Assembly: GCF_900114385.1 (NCBI RefSeq)
Contig: NZ_FOSW01000014.1
Span: 96,648 to 160,647, forward strand
From: Geodermatophilus ruber
Lineage (GTDB): Bacteria; Actinomycetota; Actinomycetes; Mycobacteriales; Geodermatophilaceae
Direction: 5' to 3'
DNA: 64,000 bases
The position numbers and the translations under genes were made by a program. This document shows positions 19,487-30,517 of this stretch, piece by piece (the stretch's first letter is position 1; the number at the start of each line of letters is the position of its first letter). The notes under the pieces were generated by a model. That model had not been told where the DNA came from. It made no database searches and saw only the letters and a program-made list of their open reading frames with translations.

Positions 19487-20931
19487 CAGCCGCCCTGCCC
19501 CTCGAGGTAGGCCCGCATGACCTCGCGGGCGATCGGCGCGGACGTGTCGCCGCCGGTGCCCCCGCCGTTGGCCACGAAGACCGCGACGGCGATCTGCGGG
19601 TCGTCGGCGGGCGCGAACCCGATGAACCAGTTGTGGTCGGGGACCCCCTCGGCCACCTGGGCGGTGCCGGTCTTGCCGGCGACCTCGACGCCCGGGATGC
19701 GGGCCGCGCGCCCGCTTCCGTTGGCCACGACGCTGGTCATCATCTCGGTGAGCTGCTCGGCGACCTCGGGGGAGACCGGCTCACTGAGCTCCTCCGGGTC
19801 GGTCTGGTCCAGCACGCTCAGGTCGGGGGCGCGCAGCTGGTCGACCAGATAGGGGTTCATGAGCGTGCCGTCGTTGGCCACGGCGGCGGCGATCATCGCC
19901 GCCTGCAGCGGGGTCATCCGCACGTCCTGCTGGCCGATCGAGCTGACCCCGAGCTGGGCGTCGTTCTCCGGGTCACCCATGCTGCTGGGCGCCACCGGCA
20001 GGGGGATCTGCCGGCCCTCGCCGTCCATCCCGAACGCCTCGGCCATCTCGCGTACCCGGTCCTCACCCAGGTCGATGCCGAGCTGGGCGAACGCGGTGTT
20101 GCAGGAGATGGTGAGGGCGTCGATCAGCGTCTGCTCGCCGGTGCTGCTGCACGAGGACCCGCCGAAGTTCTCCAGCGTGGTGGAGGTGCCGGGCAGGGTG
20201 AGCGTGTCGGGGGCGGGGATGACGCTGTCGGGCGTGTAGCCGTTGGCCAGGGCCGCGGCGGCCACGATCACCTTGAACACCGACCCCGGCGGGTAGTTGT
20301 CGCCGATCGCCCGGTTGAGCCGCGGGTCGTGCTCGCTCGCCTCGAGCTCCGCAGCGTAGTCGCGGATCGCCTGCGGGTCGTGGCTGGAGAGCTGGTTCGG
20401 GTCGAAGGACGGCGTGCTGGCCAGGCCCAGCACCGCGCCGGTCGACGGGTCGAGGGCCGCCACCGCACCGGTGACGCCCTCCAGCTCGGCCATCGCGGTC
20501 TCCTGCACCGCGGGGTCGAGGGTGACGACGACGTCGCCGCCGGCGGGGTCCCGGCCGGTGAACAGGTCGGCCAGCCGGCGGAAGGTCAGCCGGGGGTCGG
20601 AGCCGGCCAGGATCTCGTTCTCCGCGCGCTCGAGTTGGGTGTTGCCGTACACGAGCGAGTAGTAGCCGGTGACCGGCGCGTACACGGGGCCCTGCGGGTA
20701 CTGGCGCAAGTAGGTGAGCCGGCCGTCGGTGGGCACCGACAGCGCCACCTCGGTGCCGTCGACGACGATCGAGCCGCGTTCCCGGTCGTACTCCTCGGCC
20801 AGCACGCGGGTGTTGGAGGGATCGTTGCGCAGCTCGTCGGAGCGCACGACCTGGATGTAGTTGACGTTGACGATCAGCAGCGTGAAGAGCACGAGCACGC
20901 TGATCGCCACGCGGCGCAGGGGAGCGTTCAC
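19486..20931 (-). CDS. pbpA: Penicillin-binding protein PbpA (class B)
   Basis: 481 residues, GTG start overlapping the rodA stop (GTGA). N-terminal membrane anchor RVAISVLVLFTLLIVNVNYI. The dimerisation segment has the conserved RGSIVVDG. Transpeptidase motifs are SVFK (nucleophile near 218), SCN near 278 and KTGTAQ near 417. It cross-links peptidoglycan as the partner of the adjacent RodA/FtsW glycosyltransferase. It corresponds to mycobacterial PbpA (Rv0016c), a substrate of the PknA/PknB pathway encoded downstream. Confidence 0.95.
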   Translation of the reverse strand: MNAPLRRVAISVLVLFTLLIVNVNYIQVVRSDELRNDPSNTRVLAEEYDRERGSIVVDGTEVALSVPTDGRLTYLRQYPQGPVYAPVTGYYSLVYGNTQLERAENEILAGSDPRLTFRRLADLFTGRDPAGGDVVVTLDPAVQETAMAELEGVTGAVAALDPSTGAVLGLASTPSFDPNQLSSHDPQAIRDYAAELEASEHDPRLNRAIGDNYPPGSVFKVIVAAAALANGYTPDSVIPAPDTLTLPGTSTTLENFGGSSCSSTGEQTLIDALTISCNTAFAQLGIDLGEDRVREMAEAFGMDGEGRQIPLPVAPSSMGDPENDAQLGVSSIGQQDVRMTPLQAAMIAAAVANDGTLMNPYLVDQLRAPDLSVLDQTDPEELSEPVSPEVAEQLTEMMTSVVANGSGRAARIPGVEVAGKTGTAQVAEGVPDHNWFIGFAPADDPQIAVAVFVANGGGTGGDTSAPIAREVMRAYLEGQGG

Positions 20932-22348
20932 GACTGGACTACCTCGGTGGGGGCGTCACCCAGCGCCGTCCGGGGCGGGGTGACCGGTGGGGCCGGGCGG
21001 CGGGCGGCGTCGCTGATCCGCACGAGGATCGCCACCAGGGCGAAGTTCGCGACCAGGGAGGACCCGCCGTAGGCGAGGAACGGGGTGGTCAGCCCGGTCA
21101 GCGGCAGCAGGCCGGTGACCCCGCCGAGGACGACGAAGACCTGCCAGGCGAGGGCGAAGGAGAGGCCGGCGGCCAGCAGCTTGCCGAAGGCGTCGCGGAC
21201 GATCAGCGACGTGCGCAGCCCGCGCTCGACCAGCACCAGGTAGACGATGATCACCGCCACCAGGCCGAACAGGCCCAGCTCCTCGCCGATCGCCGCGGCG
21301 ATGAAGTCGCTCTTGGCCACCGGCACCTGGTCGGGGCGGCCGCCGCCGAGCCCGGCGCCGAACAGCCCGCCGGTGCCCAGGCCGAACAGCGACTGGACCA
21401 GCTGGTAGCCGGCGCCGTCGCGGTAGGCGAAGGGGTCCAGCCAGGTGTCCACGCGCGCCTGCACGTGGCCGAAGATCTGGTACGCGAGCAGCGCCCCACC
21501 GGCGAACAGACCCAGGCCGATGAGCAGCCAGCTGGCCCGTTCGGTGGCGACGTAGAGCATCACCACGAAGATGCCGAACAGCAGCAGCGAGCTGCCCAGG
21601 TCGCGCTCGAACACCAGGACGAGGATCGACAGCGCCCAGGCCACCAGGACCGGCCCGAGGTCCCGGCCGCGCGGCAGCTCGATCCCGGCGACCCGGCGGC
21701 TGGCCAGCGCGAGCACGTCCCGCTTGTCGACCAGATAGGCCGCGAAGAACACGATCAGGCAGATCTTGGCGAACTCGCCGGGCTGGATGCTGAACCCGGC
21801 GAGCCGGATCCAGATCTTGGCGCCGTTGACCTCCGAGATCGACGAGGGCAGCACCGCGGGCAGGGCCAGCAGCACCAGGCCGATCAGGGCGAGGGTGTAG
21901 GCGAACCGGGACAGCAACCGGTGGTCGCGCAGCACGACCAGCACCGCGACGAACAGCAGCACACCCACCGTGGCCCACATCAGCTGGACGGGGGCGTCCT
22001 CCCGGGTGACGGTGCTGTCGACCTGCTCGGCGGCGAGGTCGAGCCGGTGGATCACCGCCAGGCCGAGGCCGACCAGCAGGGCGACCGCGGGCAGCAGCAG
22101 CGGGTCGGCGTAGGGGGCGAACTTCCGGACCACGAGGTGCGCGACCACCCACAGCGCGGTGATCCAGCCGCCGAAGGTGAGCATGTCCGGCCGCAGCGAC
22201 CCGGTGATCGTCAGGTCGACGATGGCCTGCGCGACCAGGGTGATGAAGAGGGCGAAGCCGAGCAGGGCGAGCTCGGTGCCGCGCCGCTTGGGCGGGGGCG
22301 GGGTCGCGCCCGGCGCGGCCGCCCGGGGATCGGTCGACGGGGTGCCGC

Positions 22349-22352
<4 letters not shown>
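20928..22352 (-). CDS. rodA: RodA/FtsW family peptidoglycan glycosyltransferase
   Basis: 474 residues, ATG complementary to 22350-22352, overlapping the pstP stop by 4 bp. About 10-12 membrane segments carry SEDS-family landmarks: NGAKIWIRL, IQPGEFAKICLI, FERDLGSS, the catalytic-loop region GQLFGLG-like GYQLVQSLFGLGTGGLFG, AAIGEELGL, and the C-terminal PFLAYGGSSLVANF. It polymerises lipid II into glycan strands, paired with PbpA. The N-terminal 30 residues are Pro-rich and cytoplasmic. Neighbouring genes and family place it in RodA-type elongation or polar growth. Confidence 0.95.
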
Positions 22353-23763
<1,411 letters not shown>

Positions 23764-23767
<4 letters not shown>

Positions 23768-23826
23768 CCGATCGTGCTTCCGGTGAGGCGAGCGCTTGCC
23801 ACGGCGGTCAGGAACACGGCGGTCAT
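23764..23826 (-). CDS. 20-codon ORF linking fhaB and pstP
   Basis: It reads MTAVFLTAVASARLTGSTIG. Its ATG overlaps the fhaB stop (ATGA at 23823-23826), and its stop overlaps the pstP ATG (ATGA at 23764-23767). A tight ATGA junction at both ends is what a translational-coupling relay would look like. The peptide may be expressed only as a consequence, or may be chance in the 55-bp gap. No homologue is known to me and the ORF is too short to judge by composition. Confidence 0.4.
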
Positions 23827-24284
23827 GAGCGCAGCTCCAGGGCCGTCTGGCCGATGCGGATCGGCTGGCCCGGGGCCACCAGCAGGGGCCCCTGGACGCG
23901 CTGCTGGTCGAGGTAGGTCCCGTTGGTGGACCCGAGGTCCTCGACGTACCACTGCCCGCTCCGGTTGGTCAGCCGGGCGTGCCGGGAGCTGGCGAAGTCA
24001 TCGGTGAGCACCAGGGTGGAGTCGTCGGCGCGACCGATGAGGATGGGCTGCTCGCCGAGGGTGATCTTGGTCCCGCTGAGCGGGCCGGCGGTGACGACGA
24101 GCGTCTTCGGCCCGCGGTTCTTCTTCCGGCCCCCGGCCGCCGCGCGGGGCGGCACCGAGGCCACGCGCCCGGCCCGGCCACCGAACAGGTCGGCACGCAC
24201 CACCCGGAACGCCGCGAAGATGAACAGCCACAGCAGCAGGAGGAAGCCGAAGCGGAAGATCTGCAGGACGATCTCGGCCGTCAC
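23823..24284 (-). CDS. fhaB: FHA domain protein FhaB (FipA-type)
   Basis: 153 residues. One N-terminal membrane helix (IFRFGFLLLLWLFIFAAF) precedes a basic linker (GGRKKNRGPKTLVV). The FHA domain at about 65-153 has ILIGRADDSTLVL, SSRHARL and LGSTNGTYLD, the phosphothreonine-binding loops. It is the FhaB/FipA class, which in mycobacteria reads PknA/PknB phosphorylation and links it to FtsZ/FtsQ. It lies 19 bp after fhaA and overlaps the mini-ORF that leads to pstP. Confidence 0.93.
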   Translation of the reverse strand: MTAEIVLQIFRFGFLLLLWLFIFAAFRVVRADLFGGRAGRVASVPPRAAAGGRKKNRGPKTLVVTAGPLSGTKITLGEQPILIGRADDSTLVLTDDFASSRHARLTNRSGQWYVEDLGSTNGTYLDQQRVQGPLLVAPGQPIRIGQTALELRS

Positions 24285-24303
24285 GGAATCACCTCGACCG
24301 GCT

Positions 24304-25116
24304 TCACGCGCCGTCCTGCCGGTAGACCAGCACCGAGTGGCCGATGCGGATGACGTCCCCGTCCGACAGCGGCTGGCGGGTGATCCGCCGGCCGTTGACC
24401 AGGGTGCCGTTGGTCGAGCCGAGGTCCTCGGCGATCGCCGTGGCGCCGTCCAGGACCACGTCCACGTGTTTGCGGCTGACTCCGGTGTCGGGCAACCGGA
24501 TGTCGGCGTCGGTGCCCCGGCCGATGATGTTGCGGCCGTTGGTCAGCTCGTGCCGCGTGCCGGGGCCGTCGACGAGCAGCACGTGCGTGATGCCCGGCTT
24601 GCTGCCCGCGCGCCCCACCACCGAGGGGCTCTGGCGGCCGGTGTCGGTGGCCACCCGGCCGCGCAGCGGCGGCAGCGGCGGAACCCCTGATCCGCCGGTC
24701 GCCGGCGGGACGGCGAGGGCCTCGGCCCGAGGGGCCGGCCGGGCTGGGTCGGCCACGTGGGAGCCGACCTCGAAGACGCCGGTGCGCAGCTCCTCGTCCC
24801 GATCGAGCCGCACCTGGACCTCGCCGAAGACCTGGTAGCCCTCGGCCTCGATGTGCTCGGACACCATGTCGGCGAGCCGGGCGGCCAGTTCCTCGGACCA
24901 CTCGGCGAGGTTGTCGTAGTCGGTCGGCCCCAGCCGGACGTCGTACACGTTGGGCGCCAGAACACGCCCCTCCCCGAGGACGGAGCGCTGCTCGTCGGCC
25001 TCGCGGGTCAGGGCCTTGGCGATCTCGGCAGGGTGCACCTTGCCCTTGAAGATGCGGGCGAAGGCGACTCCGACCATGCCCTCGAGGCGTCGTTCGAAGC
25101 GCTGCAGCACGCCCAC
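24304..25116 (-). CDS. fhaA: FhaA: DUF3662 plus FHA domain protein
   Basis: 270 residues. The GTG complementary to 25114-25116 begins (M)GVLQRFERRLEGMVGVAFAR, the family N-terminus, with GGGAG upstream. The DUF3662 domain covers 1 to about 120 (FKGKVHPAEIAKALTREAD, VYDVRLGPTDYDN). A Pro/Gly linker then leads to an FHA domain (IIGRGTDADIRLPD, VSRKHVDVV, LGSTNGTLVNG). It is a phospho-dependent scaffold; in mycobacteria it binds the MviN pseudokinase domain and modulates peptidoglycan synthesis. It is the first gene of the pstP-rodA-pbpA-pknAB operon. The linker is shorter than in the mycobacterial protein. Confidence 0.93.
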   Translation of the reverse strand: MGVLQRFERRLEGMVGVAFARIFKGKVHPAEIAKALTREADEQRSVLGEGRVLAPNVYDVRLGPTDYDNLAEWSEELAARLADMVSEHIEAEGYQVFGEVQVRLDRDEELRTGVFEVGSHVADPARPAPRAEALAVPPATGGSGVPPLPPLRGRVATDTGRQSPSVVGRAGSKPGITHVLLVDGPGTRHELTNGRNIIGRGTDADIRLPDTGVSRKHVDVVLDGATAIAEDLGSTNGTLVNGRRITRQPLSDGDVIRIGHSVLVYRQDGA

Positions 25117-25316
25117 AGTCGCTCCCTTGCGCTCGTCGGACGGCTCGAATGCCTCCGACGATCGTAGCCGGGCGCCGCACCCGTGACCGGCCAGCGGCGT
25201 CACGACGCTCTCCGCGCGCCGCGCGGGCCGGTGACCGGCGGAAAAGCCGGAGGTCGGGGGATCCCCCACCCCGCTGCGGACAGCGGCGGGTGGGCTGCTA
25301 CTGTTTTCCCTCGCCA

Positions 25317-25402
25317 GGGCAAGTGGCGGAATGGCAGACGCGCACGGTTCAGGTCCGTGTGTCCGGAAGGACGTGGGGGTTCAACTCCCCCCTTGCCCAC
25401 CA
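25317..25402 (+). tRNA. tRNA-Leu (CAG)
   Basis: 83-nt class II tRNA plus an encoded CCA. Acceptor GGGCAAG/CTTGCCC, anticodon stem CACGG/CCGTG with loop TTCAGGT (CAG), variable arm GTCCGGAAGGAC-type, and T-arm GGGGG-TTCAACT-CCCCC. Located beside the fhaA promoter, as in mycobacteria. No duplicated 3' end was found downstream. Confidence 0.97.
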
Positions 25403-25831
25403 CGCACTGGGGAATCCCCAGGGCTCCCAGCCGGTGGTCACCGGCCCCCGGGAGGCGACGAGCGCCCCCGGGGAGCAACGGTCCACGACCGGCAACGATC
25501 CGCACGCCTCCGCCGCGATGGCCCCGTCCGCGACCGCATCCTGCGGTCCGCTCGGGACGGCGCCGACCGCGTCGGCCAGGCCGCCACGATCGACGGGCAG
25601 AACCGGATCAATCTGGGCAAGCTGCTCGGCCCCCTGATTCGGGCATCGGATCGCCTGAAACGGCGTGGGCCGTTCGAAGGGGTCGTACCGCCGGCAAGGG
25701 CGGCGCGACGTCCGTGGAGGCTCACCGCTTCGAGTGAGTCCCCCGACCGATGAATCTTCCTCCGCTCAAGGGCACGGCAGGCCTTGACGAAACGTGATCG
25801 GGCCGGATCCGTCGACAGCAAGGGAGCTGTG
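25403..25831. other. Gene-free stretch before the GGDEF-EAL gene
   Basis: About 430 bp. A plus-strand open frame ending near 25753 (with DGQNRINLGKLLGPLIRASD) overlaps the tRNA and matches no family I recognise. I see no tRNA, clear hairpin terminator or repeat. AGGGAG at 25821-25826 serves the next gene. Confidence 0.5.
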
Positions 25832-28519
25832 ATGCCTGTCGGGTGGGGAACCCCCGTGGGCCCTCGGTGGTGGCTGGCGCTGACAGCGGGACTGGCCGTG
25901 GTGCTGCTGCTGTCGGCGGTCCTGGGCGGCGGCACGATCTCCGAGGTCGCCTTCCTGCTGGGCATGGTGACCGTGTCCGCCGTGGCGTGGAGCGGTGTGC
26001 GGCGGCGCCGGCTGCATCGACAGGCCGCGGTGTGCCTGGCCACCGGGATCAGCCTGTTCGGCTTCGCAGACGTCGTGCGGCAGGTGGTCGCACTGCCCGG
26101 ATTCTCCGCGGTGGATCTCATCTATCTCGCCGCCTACCTGTCCATCGCCGTCGGCATCCGGCTCCTGCTCACCGGAGAGTCGGGGACGGGGCGGTCGCGG
26201 GGCGGGCTCGTCGACGCCGCGGTCGCCTTCGTGGTGCTGGCCTACCTGGAATGGGAACTGGTGCTCGGCGCCGGAGCCGGCGGGCAGGCACCGCACACCG
26301 CGCCGGCGATCTGGGCGCTGCACACGATGCTGGACGCGTGCATCGTGGCCGGTTCCGTCCGACTGTGGCTCGCACGTCCCGCGCTGCGGCAGCTCGCCGG
26401 CTGGATGGGGCTGACGGCATCGGTCTGGTTCGCCGTCGACCTGACCTACCTGCGCAGCGGTGCCACCGTGCCGGCCTGGATCTTCGCGGCCTGGCTGCTG
26501 GCCGACGCATGCCTGGCCGTCGTGATCCGGGCGCTTCCCCGGGTGGCCGCGACGCCGGTGCACCAGGAGCAGGCGAAGGTCACGCTGCCCCGGATGGCGT
26601 TCGTGCTGACGCCGGTGCTCATCCCGCCGTCCTTCGAGCTGGCTGCCTACGTCAGCGGACGTGACATCAGCCCGGTGCCCGGGATCCTGGCCACTGTCGC
26701 GTTGCTCGGGCTGGTCTTCACCCGGGCTGCCTACCTCCTGCGCGACAGGGAAGCGTTCCGGCGCCGGCTGCACTCCCAGGCGCGGTTCTTCTCCGCGCTT
26801 GCCGCCAACTCCTCCGACGCCGTGGTCCTGCTCGACGCCGACGGCCGATTCCTCCCGGGCCCGGAGGAGCCGCAGCAGCAGGACCTGCAGTTGATGCCGC
26901 TGCTACGCGGTGGTGACGGACTGCGGACCGCCCTGGTGCAGAACCACGCCGAGACGCGGGCACTCGTCGCCCGGGCGCGCCGGGTCCCCGGTGTGGTGGT
27001 CACCGGACAGCTGAGCTCCCGGGACGAGTCCGGCCGCCCAACCTGGTTCTCCGTCCGGGTCGTGGACCTGCTCGACGACCCGGACGTGGCAGCCGTCCTG
27101 GTCACCGGTGACGACGTGACCGCGCGGACGGTCGCCGAGCAGGAGCTGATGCATCGATCGCTGTACGACGAGCTGACCGGTCTGGCCAACCGAGCTCTGT
27201 TCGACGACCGCGTCGCCCTGGCCCTGCGCCGCCGAGAGCGCTCCGGGACCGCCCCGGCCGTCCTCAGCATCGACCTCGACGGCTTCCGGGACGTCAACGA
27301 GAGCCTGGGCTATGACTACGCCGACCGGTTGCTGTGCGCCGTCGCCGACCGGCTTCGCGCGGTCGTGCGGTCGGAGGACACCGTGGCTCGGCTCGGCGCC
27401 GACGAGTTCGGCGTTCTCATCGAGGGCGGCGGTTCACCGCTCGCTGAAGCGGAGACCGTGTCCGCCCGCGTGCAGGAGGCGCTGGCCGAGCCGTTCGCCC
27501 TCGACGGCCACCAGGTGGCGGTGTCAGCCGGCTTCGGCCTGGCCGTCGCCGACCTCGACGTCGCCGACCTCGACGCCGCCGCCGCGATGGTGCTGCGCGA
27601 TGCTGACATCGCCCTGCACCGGGCCAAGGCGGCCGGCCGGGGCCGAATGGTGGTGTTCGACCCCGAGATGCGCGCCACCGAGCTGCACCGGGTGCGGCTC
27701 GAGGCCGACCTCGCCCAGGCACTGGAGCGCGGCGAGTTGCATCTGGTGTTCCAGCCGGTGGTCGACCTGGCCACCGAGCGTCTGATCGGCTTCGAGGCGC
27801 TGCTGCGCTGGACCCACCCGACGCTGGGCCCCGTCCCGCCGGATGCGTTCATCCCGGTTGCCGAGGCCACCGGGCTGATCCGCGAGCTCGGCCACTGGGT
27901 GCTCGAGCAGGCCTGCCACACCGCTGCCGCGTGGCAGCGCACCTACCCGCAGGCGCAGCCGCTGGCGATCTCGGTGAACGTCTCCGGTCGCCAGTTGGCC
28001 GACGCCGACTTAGGCCGCTTCGTCGCCGATGTCCTGGCCGACTCCGGCCTGCCGCCGTGCTCGCTGGTCCTGGAGCTGACCGAGACCGCGCTGGTCGACG
28101 ACCCGGCACGGGCCGCCGCCGACCTGGGGCGGCTGCGCGCACTCGGCGTCCGCCTCGCCGTCGATGACTTCGGCACCGGCTACTCCTCGCTGGCCTACCT
28201 GGGCCAGTTCCCGGTGGACATCCTCAAGATCGACCGATCCTTCGTCGCGGCGATCACCGACATCGAGCACCGCTCACCGCTGGTGCGCGGCATGCTCGAG
28301 CTCGCCCGCAACCTCGGGCTCGAGACCGTCGCCGAGGGCGTGGAGTCGGCCGTGCAGCGGGACCGGCTGCGCGCCGAGGGCTGCGACCGGGCGCAGGGCT
28401 ACCTGTTCTCCCGGCCGCTGGACTCCACCGAGGCCGAGCTCCAGCTGGTCAACCTGACCGGCCGCAGGCGCCGGTCCACCGGCCGGACGGGAACGGGCCT
28501 GGACTCACGGGCACGCTGA
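25832..28519 (+). CDS. Membrane GGDEF-EAL protein (cyclic-di-GMP)
   Basis: 895 residues. The ATG at 25832 with AGGGAG five bases upstream was preferred over ATG 25784. About nine N-terminal membrane helices (1-300) form a MASE-like sensor, followed by a PAS-like region (315-430), a GGDEF domain and an EAL domain. The GGDEF active-site motif is degenerate (LGADEFGVL, near 522), so cyclase activity is doubtful. The EAL domain keeps FEALLRW, ELTET, DDFGTGYSSL, KIDRSF and EGVE, consistent with an active c-di-GMP phosphodiesterase. It stands alone and is probably a membrane-signal-controlled c-di-GMP hydrolase. The input signal is unknown. Confidence 0.92.
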   Translation: MPVGWGTPVGPRWWLALTAGLAVVLLLSAVLGGGTISEVAFLLGMVTVSAVAWSGVRRRRLHRQAAVCLATGISLFGFADVVRQVVALPGFSAVDLIYLAAYLSIAVGIRLLLTGESGTGRSRGGLVDAAVAFVVLAYLEWELVLGAGAGGQAPHTAPAIWALHTMLDACIVAGSVRLWLARPALRQLAGWMGLTASVWFAVDLTYLRSGATVPAWIFAAWLLADACLAVVIRALPRVAATPVHQEQAKVTLPRMAFVLTPVLIPPSFELAAYVSGRDISPVPGILATVALLGLVFTRAAYLLRDREAFRRRLHSQARFFSALAANSSDAVVLLDADGRFLPGPEEPQQQDLQLMPLLRGGDGLRTALVQNHAETRALVARARRVPGVVVTGQLSSRDESGRPTWFSVRVVDLLDDPDVAAVLVTGDDVTARTVAEQELMHRSLYDELTGLANRALFDDRVALALRRRERSGTAPAVLSIDLDGFRDVNESLGYDYADRLLCAVADRLRAVVRSEDTVARLGADEFGVLIEGGGSPLAEAETVSARVQEALAEPFALDGHQVAVSAGFGLAVADLDVADLDAAAAMVLRDADIALHRAKAAGRGRMVVFDPEMRATELHRVRLEADLAQALERGELHLVFQPVVDLATERLIGFEALLRWTHPTLGPVPPDAFIPVAEATGLIRELGHWVLEQACHTAAAWQRTYPQAQPLAISVNVSGRQLADADLGRFVADVLADSGLPPCSLVLELTETALVDDPARAAADLGRLRALGVRLAVDDFGTGYSSLAYLGQFPVDILKIDRSFVAAITDIEHRSPLVRGMLELARNLGLETVAEGVESAVQRDRLRAEGCDRAQGYLFSRPLDSTEAELQLVNLTGRRRRSTGRTGTGLDSRAR

Positions 28520-28641
28520 CCGGCCGCCGACGGGTTCGCCTGCGCACGGTCGCGACGGGTTGGTGTGCCGGCTCCGGACACACTGGGGCAGCACGCGGCT
28601 CCGCTGGTGGATCTCGCACCGGGAGCAGGTGGCGGCGGCGC

Positions 28642-29115
28642 TCAGGGGAGCTGGCGCCGCTTCCCGTCGCCGTCCCGCCCGGCGGTGATCGACTGGGCGA
28701 GCAGGATCGCGCCCCAGGGGCCGATGACCCAGACCGGCCAGGGGTAGAGCAGCTCTCCGGCGGCGAACGAGGTCACCAGCCAGATGGTCAGCACGATGAC
28801 CGCGGTACCCGCCCAGCTGGCCCAGGCCGCCTGCCGGGTGTGCCTGCCGGCCCAGCCGTCCCAGTGCCCGGCACCGGCGATCCCGGAGTCGGGGACGGGT
28901 GCCGGGGCGGGGGACGGCGCCGGCTCGACCGGCCGGGGAGCCGGCAGGTCGGCGGTGAGCTCGTCCAGCTCGCCGTAGGTGCGGGCGGCGTAGGCGCGGC
29001 CGAGGCGCTCCTCGTACTCGAAAACGGTCAACCGGCCGGCGGCCATGTGCTCACCCAGCTGGGAGGCGACAGCTGCGCGGTCGGCGTCGGCTGCGCGCAG
29101 GTGCGGCTCGGGCAT
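28642..29115 (-). CDS. DUF1707 (SHOCT-like) and 2TM domain protein
   Basis: 157 residues from the ATG complementary to 29113-29115, preceded by GAGGAAGG. The N-terminus has the DUF1707 pattern: LRAADADRAAVASQLGEHMAAGRLTVFEYEERLGRAYAARTYGELDELTADLP (read in parts). A Pro/Ala linker is followed by a 2TM-type domain with two helices (AGTAVIVLTIWLVTSFAAG and VWVIGPWGAILLAQSI). Many actinobacteria encode such proteins beside membrane or regulatory genes. Function unknown. The upstream spacer contains a parS-like palindrome 70 bp away. Confidence 0.85.
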   Translation of the reverse strand: MPEPHLRAADADRAAVASQLGEHMAAGRLTVFEYEERLGRAYAARTYGELDELTADLPAPRPVEPAPSPAPAPVPDSGIAGAGHWDGWAGRHTRQAAWASWAGTAVIVLTIWLVTSFAAGELLYPWPVWVIGPWGAILLAQSITAGRDGDGKRRQLP

Positions 29116-29182
29116 CGGGGCCTTCCTCGTAGGGAGCCCCAGTCTGGTCGCTCGCGCGCCGCGCGGTCCACCGGCGAACGTC

Positions 29183-29204
29183 ACCCGTTCCACGTGGAAC
29201 GGGT
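29183..29204. promoter_or_regulatory. parS-like palindrome 1
   Basis: A perfect 22-bp palindrome whose core GTTCCACGTGGAAC (29187-29200) equals the ParB target parS (GTTTCACGTGAAAC) with one symmetric substitution per half. It lies in the 219-bp spacer between a DUF1707 gene and an acyl-CoA dehydrogenase gene. An identical core occurs at 33689. Confidence 0.6.
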
Positions 29205-29334
29205 CTCAGGTGCGGCGGGTGCGAGCCAAGGCCGCGGCCGGGCCACCACGAGGAGATGACCAGTGCCATCTTCTCGTCGTCGGCGACAGCGACCATGGGC
29301 GCACTGGGCACCCGGTACCGACAGAACCGGGCCG

Positions 29335-30498
29335 TCAGCGCGCGGCGGCTGCCGACTCGGCTGCCAGGTGCCGGCCGATCACCATCCGCTGGATCTGGTT
29401 GGTGCCCTCGAAGATCTGCATGATCTTGGCCTCGCGCATGTACCGCTCGACGGGGAACTCGCGCGTGTAGCCGGCACCGCCGAGCACCTGGACGGCGTCG
29501 GTGGTGACCTTCATCGCCGCGTCGGTGGCCACCAGCTTGGCGATGCTGGCCTGGCGCGCGTACGGCTTGCCGGCGTCCTTGCGGCGGGCCGCGGACAGGT
29601 AGGTGGCCCGGGCCGATTCGACGGCGGCGGCCATGTCGGCCAGCAGGAACGCCACGCCCTGGTGCTCGACGATCGGCCGCCCGAAGGCCGTCCGCTCGCG
29701 GGCGTACTCCACGGCCACGTCCAGCGCGGACTGGGCGAGCCCGACGGCGACCGCGCTCACGCCGAGCCGCCCGGAGTCCAGCGCCGCCAGCGCGATGCCG
29801 AGCCCGCGGCCCGCTTCGCCGACCAGCCGGTCGGTCGGGACCGGCACGCCGTCGAGCCGGATCGCCGCCGTGGTGGACCCGGTGAGCCCCATCTTCTCCT
29901 CGGGCTTGGCGGCGGAGAACCCGTCGAGGTCGGGGGTGAGGTGGAAGCAGGAGATGCCGTTCGGGCCGTCGTCCGGCGTCCGGAGGAAGGTGGAGTAGAA
30001 GTCGGCCTGGCCGCCGTGGGTGACCCAGGCCTTCTCGCCGGTGGCGACCCAGCCGCCGTCGGTGACCTTGGCGGACGCCCGCATCGCGGCGGGGTCGGAG
30101 CCGGCGTGGGCCTCGGACAGGCAGTAGGCGCCGAGCAGGCGACCGCCGACCATCTCCGGCAGCAGGTCCCGGCGCTGCGTCGCGCTGCCGAAGTTGTCGA
30201 TCGGGAAGCAGGACAGGGTGTGCACGCTGACCCCGAGGGCCACGCTCGCCCAGCGGGCGGCCAGCTCCTCGACCACCTGCAGGTACACGGCGTAGGGCTG
30301 ACCGCCGCCGCCGACGTCCTCGCCGAAGGGCAGGCCGAGCAGCCCGGCGTCACCGAGGGTGCGGAACACCTCGCGGGGGAAGCGCTCCTCGCGCTCGTAC
30401 TGCGCCGCCCTCGGCGCGAGCTCGGCGTCGGCGAGCTCGCGGGTGAGGGCGAGGAGGTCCTCGGCCTCCTGCGTGGGCAGTTCGCGGTCGACCGGCAC
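29335..30498 (-). CDS. Acyl-CoA dehydrogenase
   Basis: 387 residues from a GTG complementary to 30496-30498, with GAGGAGG six bases upstream. FAD and substrate motifs are AYCLSEAHAGSDPAAM and WVTHGGQADFY. The C-terminal signature is AVQVLGGAGYTREFPVERYMREAKIMQIFEGTNQIQR (in parts), with the catalytic glutamate in IFEGTNQ. It oxidises acyl-CoA to enoyl-CoA and passes electrons to ETF. Full length. Divergent from a TetR gene across an 87-bp spacer that contains a perfect inverted repeat, so it is the likely target of that regulator. Chain-length specificity cannot be read. Confidence 0.95.
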   Translation of the reverse strand: MPVDRELPTQEAEDLLALTRELADAELAPRAAQYEREERFPREVFRTLGDAGLLGLPFGEDVGGGGQPYAVYLQVVEELAARWASVALGVSVHTLSCFPIDNFGSATQRRDLLPEMVGGRLLGAYCLSEAHAGSDPAAMRASAKVTDGGWVATGEKAWVTHGGQADFYSTFLRTPDDGPNGISCFHLTPDLDGFSAAKPEEKMGLTGSTTAAIRLDGVPVPTDRLVGEAGRGLGIALAALDSGRLGVSAVAVGLAQSALDVAVEYARERTAFGRPIVEHQGVAFLLADMAAAVESARATYLSAARRKDAGKPYARQASIAKLVATDAAMKVTTDAVQVLGGAGYTREFPVERYMREAKIMQIFEGTNQIQRMVIGRHLAAESAAAAR

Positions 30499-30517
30499 GG
30501 CATCCTCCTCGACAGGA

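Noticed and set aside
25331..25753. Plus-strand ORF of 140 codons after tRNA-Leu
   Set aside because: It begins inside the tRNA, has no ribosome-binding site and matches no family, so I could not support it as a gene.
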